Shown piece after piece: positions 20,893 through 31,683 of a DNA stretch of 64,000 bases. The position numbers were made by a program, and so were the translations under genes. This stretch comes from Nakaseomyces glabratus. Taxonomy: Eukaryota; Ascomycota; Saccharomycetes; Saccharomycetales; Saccharomycetaceae. The DNA is taken from NCBI RefSeq assembly GCF_010111755.1, contig NC_088960.1:930001-994000 (forward strand), read 5' to 3'. The notes beneath the pieces were generated by a model. That model was not told where the DNA came from, did not search any database, and worked only from the letters and a program-made list of their open reading frames with translations. Every line of letters starts with the position of its first letter. Within the stretch, counting starts at the first letter, position 1.

Positions 20893-21954
20893 ATGTCGAA
20901 GTTTGCTCGGATCAACCTAGAAACAGCAAGTCCCTTAGACCTTGTATTCAATCTCGATAGTAACGATTCACAAAGAGGTGTAGATGGTACATTGGATCAC
21001 GGTTTGTCCAAGAACAAGTACTTTTTACCACAAGATGCTAACGTTTCTAGCGTCAGAGAATTGGTGATAGATTCTCAGAGCAAAAGAAAGCTGCGCCTAG
21101 GAAATAGATTTGTGGAGAAGATGGAGGATAATTTGGTAAAATGGAGACCACCGCTATCCTCCAATAGAGGAACTGTAATGGCAATAGAGGGTAAACATCC
21201 TTACCAAATTGCTGCTGAGATTTATGCTCCTAATTGTGACCCAGAACTCTTCAGAACCGCCGACCAGAACAACGGAAATGCTACACAAAGGCAGATGAGC
21301 CATACAATGTTTGATTCTTTTACACATTGGTGGAAGGAGAACGCAAGAGGTGCCCTTGAACTACGCAGACAACAGTTTGAAGAGGAGATACTGGGACTGT
21401 CCGATTTGCAGGATATGGACCAAGTGGTAGAAGTCACCGTGGCACCAGCAATAAAGGAAGAACCACAACTTGAGGATACAGGAATGAATACAGAAACGCA
21501 GAGTGCGCTAACGAACAATACCGCTGAATTGGCTAGGCTAATATCTCAAGAAGATGAGCGCAGGCTAGAGATAAGTGACTTGTCAAACTCAGGTATATCA
21601 TCTGGAGTGTCTTCACAAGGAACGTTCCTGGCTAGACCAATAGTTAAGACACCTCCTGCTGCTGTGGTCAGAAGAAGACAGCAGTTACAGCAGGAATTGA
21701 AACGTACAGGAGCCGTTCCACAGATATACGAAGAAGTTTACAATGCACCCGTACCGGTAGCTTATCTGCCCGTGTCAAATAATGACCCAAGATACTCTCA
21801 ACAATTATCACAGCGACAACGAGAGCACGTCAGCCAGAATGATGGTCCATTATGGTCTTGCAGCCAAACGGATATAGTTTCAAAATTAAATGAGTGGTCA
21901 GTGGCAATAATGAACTGCTTAACTCCAATTACCCAGGATCACATAAACCCATAG
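20893..21954 (+). CDS. Uncharacterised protein, position of YDL186W
   Basis: I do not recognise this 353-residue protein. The N-terminal ~150 residues look like a folded region (SPLDLVFNLDSN, LVKWRPPLSSNRGTVMAIEG, HPYQIAAEIYAPNCDPELF, FDSFTHWWKENARG). The middle is acidic and probably disordered; about residues 250-300 are Arg/Gln-rich (RRRQQLQQELKR) followed by IYEEVYNAPVPVAYLPV. There is no signal peptide or membrane segment. The full-length frame with an ATG at 20893, normal codon use and conserved spacing between RDI1 and SRF1 support a real gene. The S. cerevisiae gene in the corresponding place is YDL186W, of unknown function; I suggest orthology on position only. Confidence 0.7.
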   Translation: MSKFARINLETASPLDLVFNLDSNDSQRGVDGTLDHGLSKNKYFLPQDANVSSVRELVIDSQSKRKLRLGNRFVEKMEDNLVKWRPPLSSNRGTVMAIEGKHPYQIAAEIYAPNCDPELFRTADQNNGNATQRQMSHTMFDSFTHWWKENARGALELRRQQFEEEILGLSDLQDMDQVVEVTVAPAIKEEPQLEDTGMNTETQSALTNNTAELARLISQEDERRLEISDLSNSGISSGVSSQGTFLARPIVKTPPAAVVRRRQQLQQELKRTGAVPQIYEEVYNAPVPVAYLPVSNNDPRYSQQLSQRQREHVSQNDGPLWSCSQTDIVSKLNEWSVAIMNCLTPITQDHINP

Positions 21955-22529
21955 TCCTAAAGGAACTCTACGTAGTACAAGTAAAAAATAAAATCATGAC
22001 CAGTATTAGCCAGAAGGCAGACAAATCTGGAAGATGCAAAAAAAGGCCTTTGTACAATAGCAGGTACAATTAACAGGCAAAACCAAACCAAATGGTCTTG
22101 TGTTATATTCGAACCATCCCAATCTCTTGGTAAGCCATTGACAAGTTAATCGAGCTCATCGCTGTTTTCAGTTGATTTTCTCTGGTTTAGCTTTAAGCAC
22201 CCTTTAAACTGGAAAATTAATTAAAAATTCCAAATTAATTAAAATTTCCAAATTACATTTTAGAGTTACAAAATCATAAAGTGTTTAGAATTTAGTATCA
22301 ATAGAGCATATTATAATCTCATTTTTTTATGACTAGAACGTATATCATACATCTGACACAATAACACCATAGTTTTTTATTTTCCTGAGACTGAGGGCCA
22401 TATCGATTGTGGAGATAGTTTATTTAAGTCCTTATCATATTGTTTTGTATCAAAATTTAAAAGATATCAGAAAGGGTTATTCAAGAGTAATAGTGTCACC
22501 GGGAGTAGAAGATACCATTCTGACACAAA
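21955..22529. other. Promoter region of SRF1
   Basis: About 575 bp, AT-rich, with tandem-like AAATTCCAAATTAATTAA words near 22210-22256 and one PAC-type motif. In S. cerevisiae the RPL41 and PPH21/22 genes lie in this neighbourhood, and I find no trace of either. Confidence 0.45.
22153..22162 (-). promoter_or_regulatory. PAC-type motif (reverse complement of GCGATGAGCT)
   Basis: AGCTCATCGC reads GCGATGAGCT on the minus strand, about 370 bp upstream of SRF1. No clear RRPE partner is present. Confidence 0.3.
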
Positions 22530-23942
22530 ATGGAGCGCATGGTGAAGGATGTTGTTGGACATCCCCAGGATCCTGATGAGAGATCAGATAACAGTGTGTC
22601 TGATCAGCCCAGGGTTGATGGTGGGAAGCAAAGTAATAAGGGTAACGTGGGCCATGGAAATGGGGTGAGTGATCATAAAAGACAAATGGTTTCTTTGAAT
22701 CCGTATGGTCTATATCCAAGTACAGTACCGCCATTTGTACTTGAGTCAGACTTTCGAAGACTGCATGGCATTAACGATGATTTCAACGACAGAGAGGTCA
22801 GATGGGCAAATTTTATAGGAAACGTAGGCTCTAATGTTGCCTACTCTACAGAACAACGTCTACCAAGTCGGGGAATAGCAAATAATGCTACTCTCCGACA
22901 CAATTATTCGGTCGGTAACATAAAGGATCAGCCAAACAGACATATTGAAGACATAATTGACCCACTTGTCTCCACAGGTAACAATTCAATCAACGAGTCT
23001 GCTTCTCTAGACCACGAAGAAATGGAGAGAAAAAGGAAGATCCAGGAAGAGATACTCTATGATTTAGACTCGGAATGGAAAGGTGGCGAAAGATTAGATG
23101 CAGTATTCAATTTCTCTGTCAACAAAGACTTCGAATTTAAGAACGAAAAGGATAGAATAGACTGGGTGAATTACATCTCAAAGGTCAAGAATGCATACTA
23201 CGCACCAAATAAAGAATCAAGCGGTATAAATGACGAGAGCTCATCAAGTCTATCTCAACAACAGGAGGGTAACAGAGGTGATCGTCAAAATTATGACTGG
23301 ATAGAAGAATTGAACAAGGAGAAAGAGAAGTGGAAGAAACTCAAGCAAAGAAAAATCCAAAAATGGAAACCTGCTCTATCTAATCTATTATTCTACAACC
23401 AATACCTGCCTCTTGGGTTCCGAATAGTTATAGGCATACTTTGTCTCATATCGTTGGGGCTATCTGTACGGATATACCAGAATTCAGACTCCTCAATAGA
23501 ACAGGTTGAAGGTGGTGGTGCTGACTTAGATACAGGTATACCGCAACAAGCAAGCACAATAATGGCTATATGTGTAAACACTATTGCCATAGCATATACA
23601 TTTTACATTGCAATTGATGAATTTTCTGGTAAACCATTGGGGTTGAGAAATCCATTAGGAAAATTGAAACTCATATTGTTGGATCTGCTATTCATTATAT
23701 TTGCCAGTGCTAATTTAGCCCTGGCATTCAATACAAGATTCGATAAAGAATGGGTATGCACTGGATTAGGAGTCACAATTGCTGAGGAGGAAGTTTACTA
23801 TCCAAAGATACCATACATATGTCGAAAACAGAAGGCCCTGGCGTCATTTTTATTTGTACTTCTCTTTGCATGGGTTGTAACTTTTTCAGTCAGTATAGCC
23901 CGTGTTGTAGACAAAGTACATTCCAGCGCAACAAGAGATTGA
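22530..23942 (+). CDS. SRF1: Srf1, phospholipase D regulator
   Basis: Membrane regulator of phospholipase D Spo14 in S. cerevisiae (437 residues there, 470 here). The N-terminal ~285 residues are hydrophilic. They are followed by four probable membrane segments at about residues 290-312, 345-370, 383-402 and 440-463 (for example FRIVIGILCLISLGLSV and ASFLFVLLFAWVVTFSVSIA). The block SLNPYGLYPSTVPPFVLESD near residue 55 and the segment IQKWKPALSNLLFYNQYLPL just before the first helix look like conserved blocks. ATG at 22530 is the first in frame; a second Met three codons later could also serve. It lies before CDC53, as YDL133W does. Confidence 0.87.
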   Translation: MERMVKDVVGHPQDPDERSDNSVSDQPRVDGGKQSNKGNVGHGNGVSDHKRQMVSLNPYGLYPSTVPPFVLESDFRRLHGINDDFNDREVRWANFIGNVGSNVAYSTEQRLPSRGIANNATLRHNYSVGNIKDQPNRHIEDIIDPLVSTGNNSINESASLDHEEMERKRKIQEEILYDLDSEWKGGERLDAVFNFSVNKDFEFKNEKDRIDWVNYISKVKNAYYAPNKESSGINDESSSSLSQQQEGNRGDRQNYDWIEELNKEKEKWKKLKQRKIQKWKPALSNLLFYNQYLPLGFRIVIGILCLISLGLSVRIYQNSDSSIEQVEGGGADLDTGIPQQASTIMAICVNTIAIAYTFYIAIDEFSGKPLGLRNPLGKLKLILLDLLFIIFASANLALAFNTRFDKEWVCTGLGVTIAEEEVYYPKIPYICRKQKALASFLFVLLFAWVVTFSVSIARVVDKVHSSATRD

Positions 23943-24827
23943 GATGCTATAAACATATCCACATCAAAAGTGAGGTTACAAGATATGTCTAAATGTGCAT
24001 CTTATATAAATGTTTATCAAGCATACATAAAGCCCCCTACAATTGCATACATATATTCACGTTATTATTATTATTTTTGGTTCTTATTTGTCTTCAATTA
24101 ACATAACTCCTCTATCGCTGAACCAGCGTAGTTGAAAAAAAGTGCTGTTAATGTTAATATAGCATCAAATGTATATCACCAGATGGTTTATATAAATTTA
24201 GCAACTTTATTGGACTACTAACCGGTAATCAAAAGACAATAACCCGAAGTTATATACTATTACCAATGCCAGACCATCATAACAAACGATGGTATTTCGA
24301 AGGAAATTTTTTGCGAAAAGTAAATAATTCAAGCAAACCTGATCTCTGCGAATAATAGCAATGAAAATACAATGCTGGTTGTAAAAATTGCCCTTATTGT
24401 ACTCTTCACAACATTCTGAGTTGTTACATATAGAAATCAGTAGCTCCTATCAACTATACTTTTGAAAGTAACACGACTGGGATTGGGGATTTGGATTTTT
24501 TTCATATTTAGAGCCAAAAATTTCACTGAAAAGTTACAACATAAATTTTGGTTTGATAAATATATCTGACACTTGCTATTGTGTGAACCTGAAGCAGGAG
24601 AAGTGAGTTATATATTGCTAGAACTCTATTTTGTCTTTTTTCATTGAATCTGTCACGCTATTATCATTACCAATTTATCCCCTGTTTTTGCTTGGAGGAT
24701 TTGGAACACCCAGAAGCTACCTTGAGTATACAAACTGACAGCCGATCATATTAACTCCATATTGATTACACATTTAAGTTTAATTCCTCATTGATTCTAC
24801 TGTATACATTCTTCTAATCGGAAAAAC
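23943..24827. other. SRF1-CDC53 intergenic region
   Basis: About 885 bp. I looked on both strands for the 25-codon RPL41 gene that lies here in S. cerevisiae and did not find it. The region is AT-rich with a T-run before CDC53 and no other gene. Confidence 0.5.
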
Positions 24828-27296
24828 ATGTCAGAAAACTTGCCTAGATCTGATGATCTAGATGCCACCTGGAATTTCATTCAACCAGGTATCGATCAAA
24901 TCCTGGGAAATGACAGTACTGAAGTAACAAATAAAAAGGTACAGAAAATTTTATCACCAACAATGTACATGGAAATATACACAGCTATTTATAATTACTG
25001 TGTTAATAAATCTCGATCATCAGGACATTTCAACGCTGATAGACAACAATCTGGAAGTTCTGGCCAATCATCTATATTAGTTGGCAGTGAGATATACGAA
25101 AGATTGAAAAAGTATCTCAGACATTACATATCGAACTTTAAAAAGGATAGCAACGAGACATTCTTACAATTCTATGTTAGAAGGTGGAAAAGATACACTA
25201 TTGGAGCAATCTTCCTTAACCATGCATTTGATTATATGAATAGGTATTGGGTGCAAAAAGAAAGAAGCGACGGTAAAAGGCATATTTTTGATGTAAATAC
25301 ACTTTGTTTGATGACATGGAAGGAAGTTTTATTCGATCCACACAGTGATGAACTTATTACTGAAATTCTTGATCAGATTACTGCTGAGAGAAATGGCGAG
25401 ATAATCCAAAGAGATCATATAACAACCTCAATCAAGTCACTGGTGGCCTTAGGTATTGATCCTCAAGATCTAAAGAAGTTGAATTTGAATGTTTACATAC
25501 AAGTCTTCGAAAAAAAATTCTTGAAAAAGACAGAAACTTATTACCAACAATATTCAGAAGATTATTTAACAACTCATTCAGTTACAGAATACATTTTCAA
25601 AGCCCACGAAATCATATCTCGTGAGGAGAAGGGAATGGCCATGTATTGGGACGATCATACCAAAAAACCATTGTCCGAAACTCTAAATGAGGTATTAGTT
25701 AAGAGTCACATTGAAAAGCTCGAATCCGAATTCATTGTCTTGCTAGATTCTAGAGACAATAGTAAAATATCAGCTCTTTACAGTTTGATATTGCGTGACT
25801 TTTCTCTTCTCCCCAGGTTGGCTAATGTTTTTGAAGAATACATCAGAAAAAGTGGAGAAAATGAAGTTTCCCAATTAATATCTGCACATAAGGCTGCTGT
25901 AATGGAAGCTTCTGCTGATGGAAATGGTACTAAAAAGATGGCAATGGCAACGACACAATCTTTACCTCCAAAAGATTACATCAAAGCACTTCTTAAGGTC
26001 TACAATACTTTTAAGAATATTGATAGGGAATGTTTTCCAACCGATCCTCTATTTGCAAAGGCTCTTGACAATGCTTGTAGGGCATATATTAACATTAACG
26101 AGTTTGCCCTACCAAGCGGATCTTCCAGATCTGCTACATCTAAAACTTCAGAAATGTTAGCAAAATATAGTGATCAACTATTGAAAAAGTCAACAAAACC
26201 CGAAGTTGCAAATGATATGAGTGATGACGACATTATTACGATATTCAAATTTATTACCGACAAGGACGCATTTGAATCTCATTACAGAAGATTATTTGCC
26301 AAGAGATTAATTCACGGTACTTCTACATCATCTGATGACGAAGAGTCCATTATCAAGAGACTACAGACAGAAAATAGTATGGAATACACTGGTAAGATAA
26401 CCAAAATGTTTCAAGACGTTCGCTTATCAAAAATGTTGGAAAGCGATTTTGATGTTATGATTAAGAGTCAAAGTGACTACTCTAGGGAAAAGTTCCCAGA
26501 ACTTCAACCATTCGTTTTAGCAGAAAACATGTGGCCCTTCTCATATCAAGAGGTGGACTTTAGGTTACCGGAGGAGCTTGTGGCATCTCATAAGAAGTTA
26601 GAATCTATGTATATTGGAAAGCACAACGGTAGAATATTGAAATGGTTGTGGCCTTTATGCCGCGGTGAACTAAAAGCAGATATTGGTAAGCCTGGCCGTG
26701 TTCCATTTGTATTCACTGTTACTTTATTCCAAATGTCCATTTTGCTGCTTTTCAATGATAAAGATGTGCTAACATTTGAGGAAATTCAAGAAGGCACTAA
26801 CTTGAACATTCAAAACATTGCGTCATCAATGGTACCATTCATTAAATTCAAGCTAGTTCAGCAATTACCTCCGGGTTTAGATAATCTGGTAAAAGGTGAC
26901 ACACAATTTAAATTGAATAGACCATACAAAGCAGTAAAAACTCAAATTAACTTTGCTGCAGGTGTGAAGAACGATATCCTAGGCACCATATCCAAGTCAT
27001 CAAATTCAGTTAGCAACGGAGTTTCTGGTATTTCCGATGAAAAATTGAGTGAGAGTGAAAAGATCGAAAAAGAACTGAATGCAGAAAGACAAATGTTCTT
27101 AGAAGCATGTATTGTCCGTATCATGAAAACGAAGAGAAACCTACCCCATTCTACGCTGGTCAACGAATGTATTGCGCAATCTCATCAAAGATTCAAAGCT
27201 AAGATCTCGATGATAAAACGAGCAATTGACAGCCTGATTCAAAAAGGTTACTTACAAAGAGGCGAAGATGGAGAATCATATACATATCTTGCATAG
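24828..27296 (+). CDS. CDC53: Cdc53, cullin scaffold of SCF ubiquitin ligases
   Basis: Scaffold that joins Skp1/F-box proteins at its N-terminus to the RING protein Hrt1 and E2 Cdc34 at its C-terminus. The 822 residues (S. cerevisiae 815) include cullin repeats, the cullin homology domain with SDDDIITIFKFITDKDAFES and HYRRLFAKRLIHG, and a C-terminal winged-helix segment. The Rub1/Nedd8 acceptor is Lys767 in the motif IVRIMKTKRNLPH. The C-terminus QKGYLQRGEDGESYTYLA is typical of cullins. ATG at 24828. The neighbouring LYS20/21 gene preserves the YDL132W-YDL131W order. Confidence 0.97.
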   Translation: MSENLPRSDDLDATWNFIQPGIDQILGNDSTEVTNKKVQKILSPTMYMEIYTAIYNYCVNKSRSSGHFNADRQQSGSSGQSSILVGSEIYERLKKYLRHYISNFKKDSNETFLQFYVRRWKRYTIGAIFLNHAFDYMNRYWVQKERSDGKRHIFDVNTLCLMTWKEVLFDPHSDELITEILDQITAERNGEIIQRDHITTSIKSLVALGIDPQDLKKLNLNVYIQVFEKKFLKKTETYYQQYSEDYLTTHSVTEYIFKAHEIISREEKGMAMYWDDHTKKPLSETLNEVLVKSHIEKLESEFIVLLDSRDNSKISALYSLILRDFSLLPRLANVFEEYIRKSGENEVSQLISAHKAAVMEASADGNGTKKMAMATTQSLPPKDYIKALLKVYNTFKNIDRECFPTDPLFAKALDNACRAYININEFALPSGSSRSATSKTSEMLAKYSDQLLKKSTKPEVANDMSDDDIITIFKFITDKDAFESHYRRLFAKRLIHGTSTSSDDEESIIKRLQTENSMEYTGKITKMFQDVRLSKMLESDFDVMIKSQSDYSREKFPELQPFVLAENMWPFSYQEVDFRLPEELVASHKKLESMYIGKHNGRILKWLWPLCRGELKADIGKPGRVPFVFTVTLFQMSILLLFNDKDVLTFEEIQEGTNLNIQNIASSMVPFIKFKLVQQLPPGLDNLVKGDTQFKLNRPYKAVKTQINFAAGVKNDILGTISKSSNSVSNGVSGISDEKLSESEKIEKELNAERQMFLEACIVRIMKTKRNLPHSTLVNECIAQSHQRFKAKISMIKRAIDSLIQKGYLQRGEDGESYTYLA

Positions 27297-28453
27297 AGAA
27301 AGCGAAGAAGATATATCTAGTTTTTCTCCGCACTCTTACCCATTCTCATTTTTTTTAACTCAGCATTTTACTATAGATTTTTTTTCTTTCTTATAATCAA
27401 GTACATAGAATATATGCACATAGAAACAAAAAAGATAGGCAAGTTATTATTCAGACGCATTATCATAAAAAACTTTATTTATCTGTTAACGAAACAAAAT
27501 TTAGCGCTATTTCTCAAAGGATTGTAGCAGCATCATGAGAAAAATATCGTCAATCGGAGCGAAGTTTATTACGTCTACACAGGTAACAAGGGTATCTGTG
27601 TATTGAACCTCGGATTGAACCGGCATATTCTCACACAAATGAGAAGCTTGAAATCCCCACGGATCCTGCCACACCCCCAACAATTAAAGTGACTAAGAAA
27701 CAACTCTAGACCCTTGTTACTTATTTCACTCAAACTTGTACGTGCCCTGCTAACACAGTTTACAGATAGGAGTCCATATGACTGCAATTCCACACACCTC
27801 GAATGGCTCTTATCCTCTCCCCTCTCCAATAGAAGAGACTTGAGCTAAGAAAAAATTTACATCGGAATTTTTACAGCTGTGTTGGTTTCATCACTACTTT
27901 GCAAGCCTAGTTTTTACCACTTCCTCATATGGTTATGACTCTTTTCCTCATCTTTTTGGTGCTTTCATTTCTTTTTGCAACGGTTTATAATTTTTACCTT
28001 CGCAATTTTCTGATTTTTTTTTGCAAAAATATTTTCACAATTTACAAAATGCACTAAAAGTCCGTAGAGAAGTGGGATCAGTTATTATTCCTTCACTTAC
28101 TAACATCGATACATTTCGAATCAGCTATTTCATAGTGGTTTATGCTATTCTAATCACACATTTTGTTACAACACTTCCTTCAATACACGATTGTAGTTGT
28201 TGTACGTATCCATATAGTCGACTCATTTGCGTCGCCTTCTCTTGCTTTTAGCAACAGTCGTTCTAGTTTTTGCAAGCTTCTGACTAATTCCTAAAGGCAA
28301 GTATAAATACATGCCGTTTCTTGCTGAAACCATATGTTATCTCGTATCTATGTTTCATTACACATTTTTGTAACAGCTATTTCAACTGGTGAAATACTAC
28401 AAGTAAAAATATATTCTACCTAAAATATTTTTGCTGAACAAAGAATATTAAAG
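27297..28453. other. Promoter region of the homocitrate synthase gene
   Basis: About 1.16 kb. TATAAATA at 28302-28309 lies 150 bp upstream of the ATG and is the likely TATA box. A TGACTC half-match to the Gcn4 site lies at 27936-27941. Short open frames at 27575-27829 and 28021-28251 look like chance. Confidence 0.5.
27936..27941 (+). promoter_or_regulatory. Possible Gcn4 site (TGACTC)
   Basis: TGACTC matches six of seven bases of TGACTCA, about 515 bp upstream of a lysine-biosynthesis gene. Gcn4 control of LYS20/21 is established in S. cerevisiae, but the motif is short and imperfect. Confidence 0.25.
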
Positions 28454-29767
28454 ATGGATCAATACCAACAAGTAACTGAATCAACTCCAACTGTGGAGAC
28501 AAGTAATCCATATGGACCAAACCCAGCTGACTTCTTGTCCAATGTCAAGGAATTTCAACTGATTGACTCTACCTTGAGAGAAGGTGAGCAATTTGCCAAT
28601 GCTTTCTTCGACACTGAGAAGAAGATTGAAATTGCCAAGGCCTTGGATGACTTCGGTGTCGACTACATTGAATTGACCTCTCCAGTGGCCTCTGAGCAGT
28701 CTTTCAGAGATTGTAAGGCTATTTGCAACCTGGGATTAAAGGCAAAGATTCTTACCCACATTCGTTGTCACATGGACGATGCCAAGGTGGCCGTTGAGAC
28801 TGGTGTCGATGGTGTTGATGTTGTCATTGGTACTTCCAAGTTCTTGAGACAGTACTCCCACGGTAAGGACATGAATTATATTGCCAAGAGTGCCATTGAG
28901 GTCATCGAGTTCGTTAAGTCAAAGGGTATTGAGATCAGATTTTCCTCCGAAGATAGTTTCAGAAGTGACCTGGTTGATCTACTGAATATTTATAAGACTG
29001 TCGACAAGATCGGTGTCAACAGAGTTGGTATTGCTGATACTGTTGGCTGTGCTAACCCAAGACAAGTTTACGAGTTGGTCAGAACTTTGAAGTCTGTGGT
29101 CTCCTGTGACATTGAGTGTCATTTCCATAACGATACTGGTTGTGCCATCGCTAATGCTTACACGGCTCTAGAAGGTGGTGCCAAGCTAATAGATGTCAGT
29201 GTTCTAGGTATTGGTGAAAGAAACGGTATCACACCATTGGGTGGTCTAATGGCTAGAATGATTGTCGCCGCTCCAGAATATGTCAAGTCCAAGTACAAGC
29301 TGCACAAGATCAGAGACATTGAGAATTTGGTCGCCGAAGCTGTTGAAGTCAACATTCCATTCAACAACCCAATCACTGGTTTCTGTGCCTTCACACACAA
29401 GGCTGGTATCCACGCCAAGGCCATTCTTGCCAACCCATCCACATACGAAATCCTTGACCCACATGATTTCGGTATGAAGAGATATATACATTTTGCTAAC
29501 AGGCTAACAGGCTGGAACGCCATTAAGTCGAGAGTTGATCAATTGAACTTGAACTTGACAGATGACCAAGTCAAGGAAGTTACCACTAAGATTAAGAAGC
29601 TGGGTGATATCAGACCTCTGAATATCGACGATGTTGACTCCATTATCAAGGACTTCCACGCTGATCTAGCGACACCAATGGTCAGACCAACCGAAGACGG
29701 TGCTGACAACGAAGAGCCACTACAACTTGATGAACCAGCTAAGAAGAAATCTAAGCTATCCCAATAA
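28454..29767 (+). CDS. LYS21: Homocitrate synthase (Lys20/Lys21)
   Basis: Condenses acetyl-CoA with 2-oxoglutarate to homocitrate, the first step of the aminoadipate lysine pathway, and is feedback-inhibited by lysine. The 437 residues (S. cerevisiae Lys21 440) have the family's TIM-barrel start [18 protein letters not shown], the metal-binding motif [15 protein letters not shown], and the second family signature [13 protein letters not shown] [15 protein letters not shown]. The C-terminal tail is acidic and ends KKKSKLSQ, a likely nuclear localisation signal, since the yeast enzymes are largely nuclear. Codon use is biased to preferred codons. S. cerevisiae has two copies; whether another copy exists here cannot be told from this window. 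Confidence 0.95.
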   Translation: MDQYQQVTESTPTVETSNPYGPNPADFLSNVKEFQLIDSTLREGEQFANAFFDTEKKIEIAKALDDFGVDYIELTSPVASEQSFRDCKAICNLGLKAKILTHIRCHMDDAKVAVETGVDGVDVVIGTSKFLRQYSHGKDMNYIAKSAIEVIEFVKSKGIEIRFSSEDSFRSDLVDLLNIYKTVDKIGVNRVGIADTVGCANPRQVYELVRTLKSVVSCDIECHFHNDTGCAIANAYTALEGGAKLIDVSVLGIGERNGITPLGGLMARMIVAAPEYVKSKYKLHKIRDIENLVAEAVEVNIPFNNPITGFCAFTHKAGIHAKAILANPSTYEILDPHDFGMKRYIHFANRLTGWNAIKSRVDQLNLNLTDDQVKEVTTKIKKLGDIRPLNIDDVDSIIKDFHADLATPMVRPTEDGADNEEPLQLDEPAKKKSKLSQ

Positions 29768-30211
29768 TTGAGAACATCGTAAAGGGAACATTTGTATTTA
29801 TTCTCATTATTTCTTATTACCTTTTATTTCTCTCAAAAAGACCACAAAATTTCCGGTATTTTCTTTTATTCTAATATCCACATAATTATTTAGATTGCAT
29901 AATATACATTTTAAGAAACACATTCTTCACACTCGGTAAAGCTGTAGCTCCTACTATGTTTCATCGCATATTATGTATATTACAAGTGACTCAAATTAAA
30001 GAGAGCCTTATAATCATCACGCAGAACGACGTATGAGCTGGAGTCACTACTGTCCTTTTCTTTGTTTTCATCCCCTTAGAGGGTTTTGGTTCTTCCATTG
30101 TTTAAATAGAGGGTACCTTTAAGTCATAGAAATGATCCAGAGTTTGCTATTCCTTAATCAATGCCAAAGAATACTCTGAGAAGTAACGATAAGTTTCAAA
30201 GCATAAAAAAG
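29768..30211. other. Intergenic region before STF1/INH1
   Basis: About 440 bp, AT-rich, with no gene. An in-frame upstream ATG at 30161 could extend the next protein by 17 residues. Confidence 0.5.
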
Positions 30212-30460
30212 ATGTTAGCTGCACGTACAGGATCTAGGGCTATTTTGAGGATACGTCCACAGGCTGTGATAAGACAATACTCTGATGGTTTCATGGCCAC
30301 TGGCAATGGAATATTTGACCAAAGAGAAAAGGCCAAAGAGGACTATTTCATCAGACAGCATGAAAGAGAGCAATTACAAAAGTTAAAAGAACAACTCGAA
30401 CACCACAAATCCAAGGTCAAGGATATACAGGAAAAGATCGACAAGTTGTCCAAGAAATGA
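30212..30460 (+). CDS. STF1: Mitochondrial F1F0-ATPase inhibitor (Inh1/Stf1 family)
   Basis: Small protein that blocks ATP hydrolysis by the mitochondrial ATP synthase when the membrane potential falls. I chose the ATG at 30212, giving 82 residues, because it puts a typical mitochondrial presequence first ([24 protein letters not shown], Arg-rich and without acids in the first 20), with a probable cleavage site near the RQYS. The mature part has the conserved inhibitory stretch [19 protein letters not shown] and a C-terminal coiled coil. An ATG 17 codons upstream (30161) would spoil neither frame nor charge but makes an unusually long leader. S. cerevisiae has INH1 and STF1 as duplicates; the name is nominal. 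Confidence 0.88.
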   Translation: MLAARTGSRAILRIRPQAVIRQYSDGFMATGNGIFDQREKAKEDYFIRQHEREQLQKLKEQLEHHKSKVKDIQEKIDKLSKK

Positions 30461-31017
30461 AGTCAATTCTATGATGAGCTGCTATACAACATGACCTATA
30501 CAATAAACCTGTTTTCCCATGCTAATGCCAAAATATTCACGAAGAACATCCAAATATATACACACACATAAAAGAATATATATTCAATATAAAGAATTAC
30601 CTGATTGCCAAGGGACTAGTACAAACCGTATAACCTACAAATATGCTAACTCTCACTTGTGAGAATGTGGCTATTGCTGACATATTCTGGCATCGATTAT
30701 AACTCCCAAATTGGTCTCATCTATCAAATGTCTTGAAAGTGCAGTGCTTTCAGTGAGAGTTGAGGCATTACCTTTCCCATTGTCTTCCATATACCAAAGG
30801 GTCTAGAACATGAAAAAAGTGAAAAGTGAAAGTTGCAAGTCTCCTTTTAGTCGGTGCGGTGTATTCTGTGGGGAGTGAAAAATAAAGAATGATGGGAATT
30901 AAGAATCGATGGGTAAGACTAATAAAGAGATGAGATGACTATAAAGAGCACAACGTATTGCTCAAATGGAATGAGCCGTTATTATTATTTGATGACCAGA
31001 TAGGAACCAATAATACT
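30461..31017. other. Intergenic region before the YDL129W-like gene
   Basis: About 560 bp without a gene. In S. cerevisiae RPP1B (acidic ribosomal P1 protein) lies between these neighbours; no trace of it is seen here. Confidence 0.5.
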
Positions 31018-31683
31018 ATGTCTGAGTCAAGTAAGTTTAGGCCTCCTATTGCTGAGACAAAGAAGCTGGAAAGTGATATTTTGGCAATTATACAGCGACT
31101 GCGGGATGACGAGGCTGGTGAAGGACAGGTGGCGAAAGATGAGGTTATAAGCGTATTGAATCGGTCTTTGACAGCGCTGTCACACTGGGTCTTACAAGCC
31201 CAGCTGATGGAGCTGGACCCCAATAATCAAGATCGAGTTGCAGTTGAGAACAGTTTACTGAAAAAGGAAGTAGAGTTCTTATCCGGGAAAGCATCTCAAA
31301 AGCGTCTCCATCCTATTCAGATACCGCCAAGCCAACTTAAAGAGCCCTCAGAGAGGCCATACAAGGTAGATGTTCACACGCCCGTGAAGGAGAAAAGGAA
31401 AAAGAAGATAGACATCTCACAGATAACTCCCAAGAGAGGTGAATTCTCACCAAAACAGCAAAACACAGGTACAAAATATGATGCTGAGAAGTCCCCAACT
31501 GGTAGAAGCTTGAATACTAGGCGAACAAGTGGTGAGCCCTTATCTCCCAAGGGCTTACACGAACCAGGAACACAATTTAAGCTTGTCGAAAATAAGAAAC
31601 CACATCCTAGGATGAGAAGAACCAGCGATAATCCTTCTAGAAACGAATATGTTAGGGTGTTCCATCTAGAGAAAGAGAAATGA
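31018..31683 (+). CDS. YDL129W-like protein of unknown function
   Basis: 221 residues from the ATG at 31018; the open frame extends upstream but only with non-ATG codons. The N-terminal ~85 residues are predicted helical (KKLESDILAIIQRLRDDEA, SLTALSHWVLQAQLMELD). The rest is basic and probably disordered, with a Lys-rich stretch KEKRKKKID and several S/T-P sites (TPVK, TPKR, SPKQ, SPTGR, SPKG). I know no function. The S. cerevisiae gene at this place, between LYS21/STF1 and VCX1, is the uncharacterised YDL129W (291 residues); orthology is inferred mainly from position. Confidence 0.75.
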   Translation: MSESSKFRPPIAETKKLESDILAIIQRLRDDEAGEGQVAKDEVISVLNRSLTALSHWVLQAQLMELDPNNQDRVAVENSLLKKEVEFLSGKASQKRLHPIQIPPSQLKEPSERPYKVDVHTPVKEKRKKKIDISQITPKRGEFSPKQQNTGTKYDAEKSPTGRSLNTRRTSGEPLSPKGLHEPGTQFKLVENKKPHPRMRRTSDNPSRNEYVRVFHLEKEK

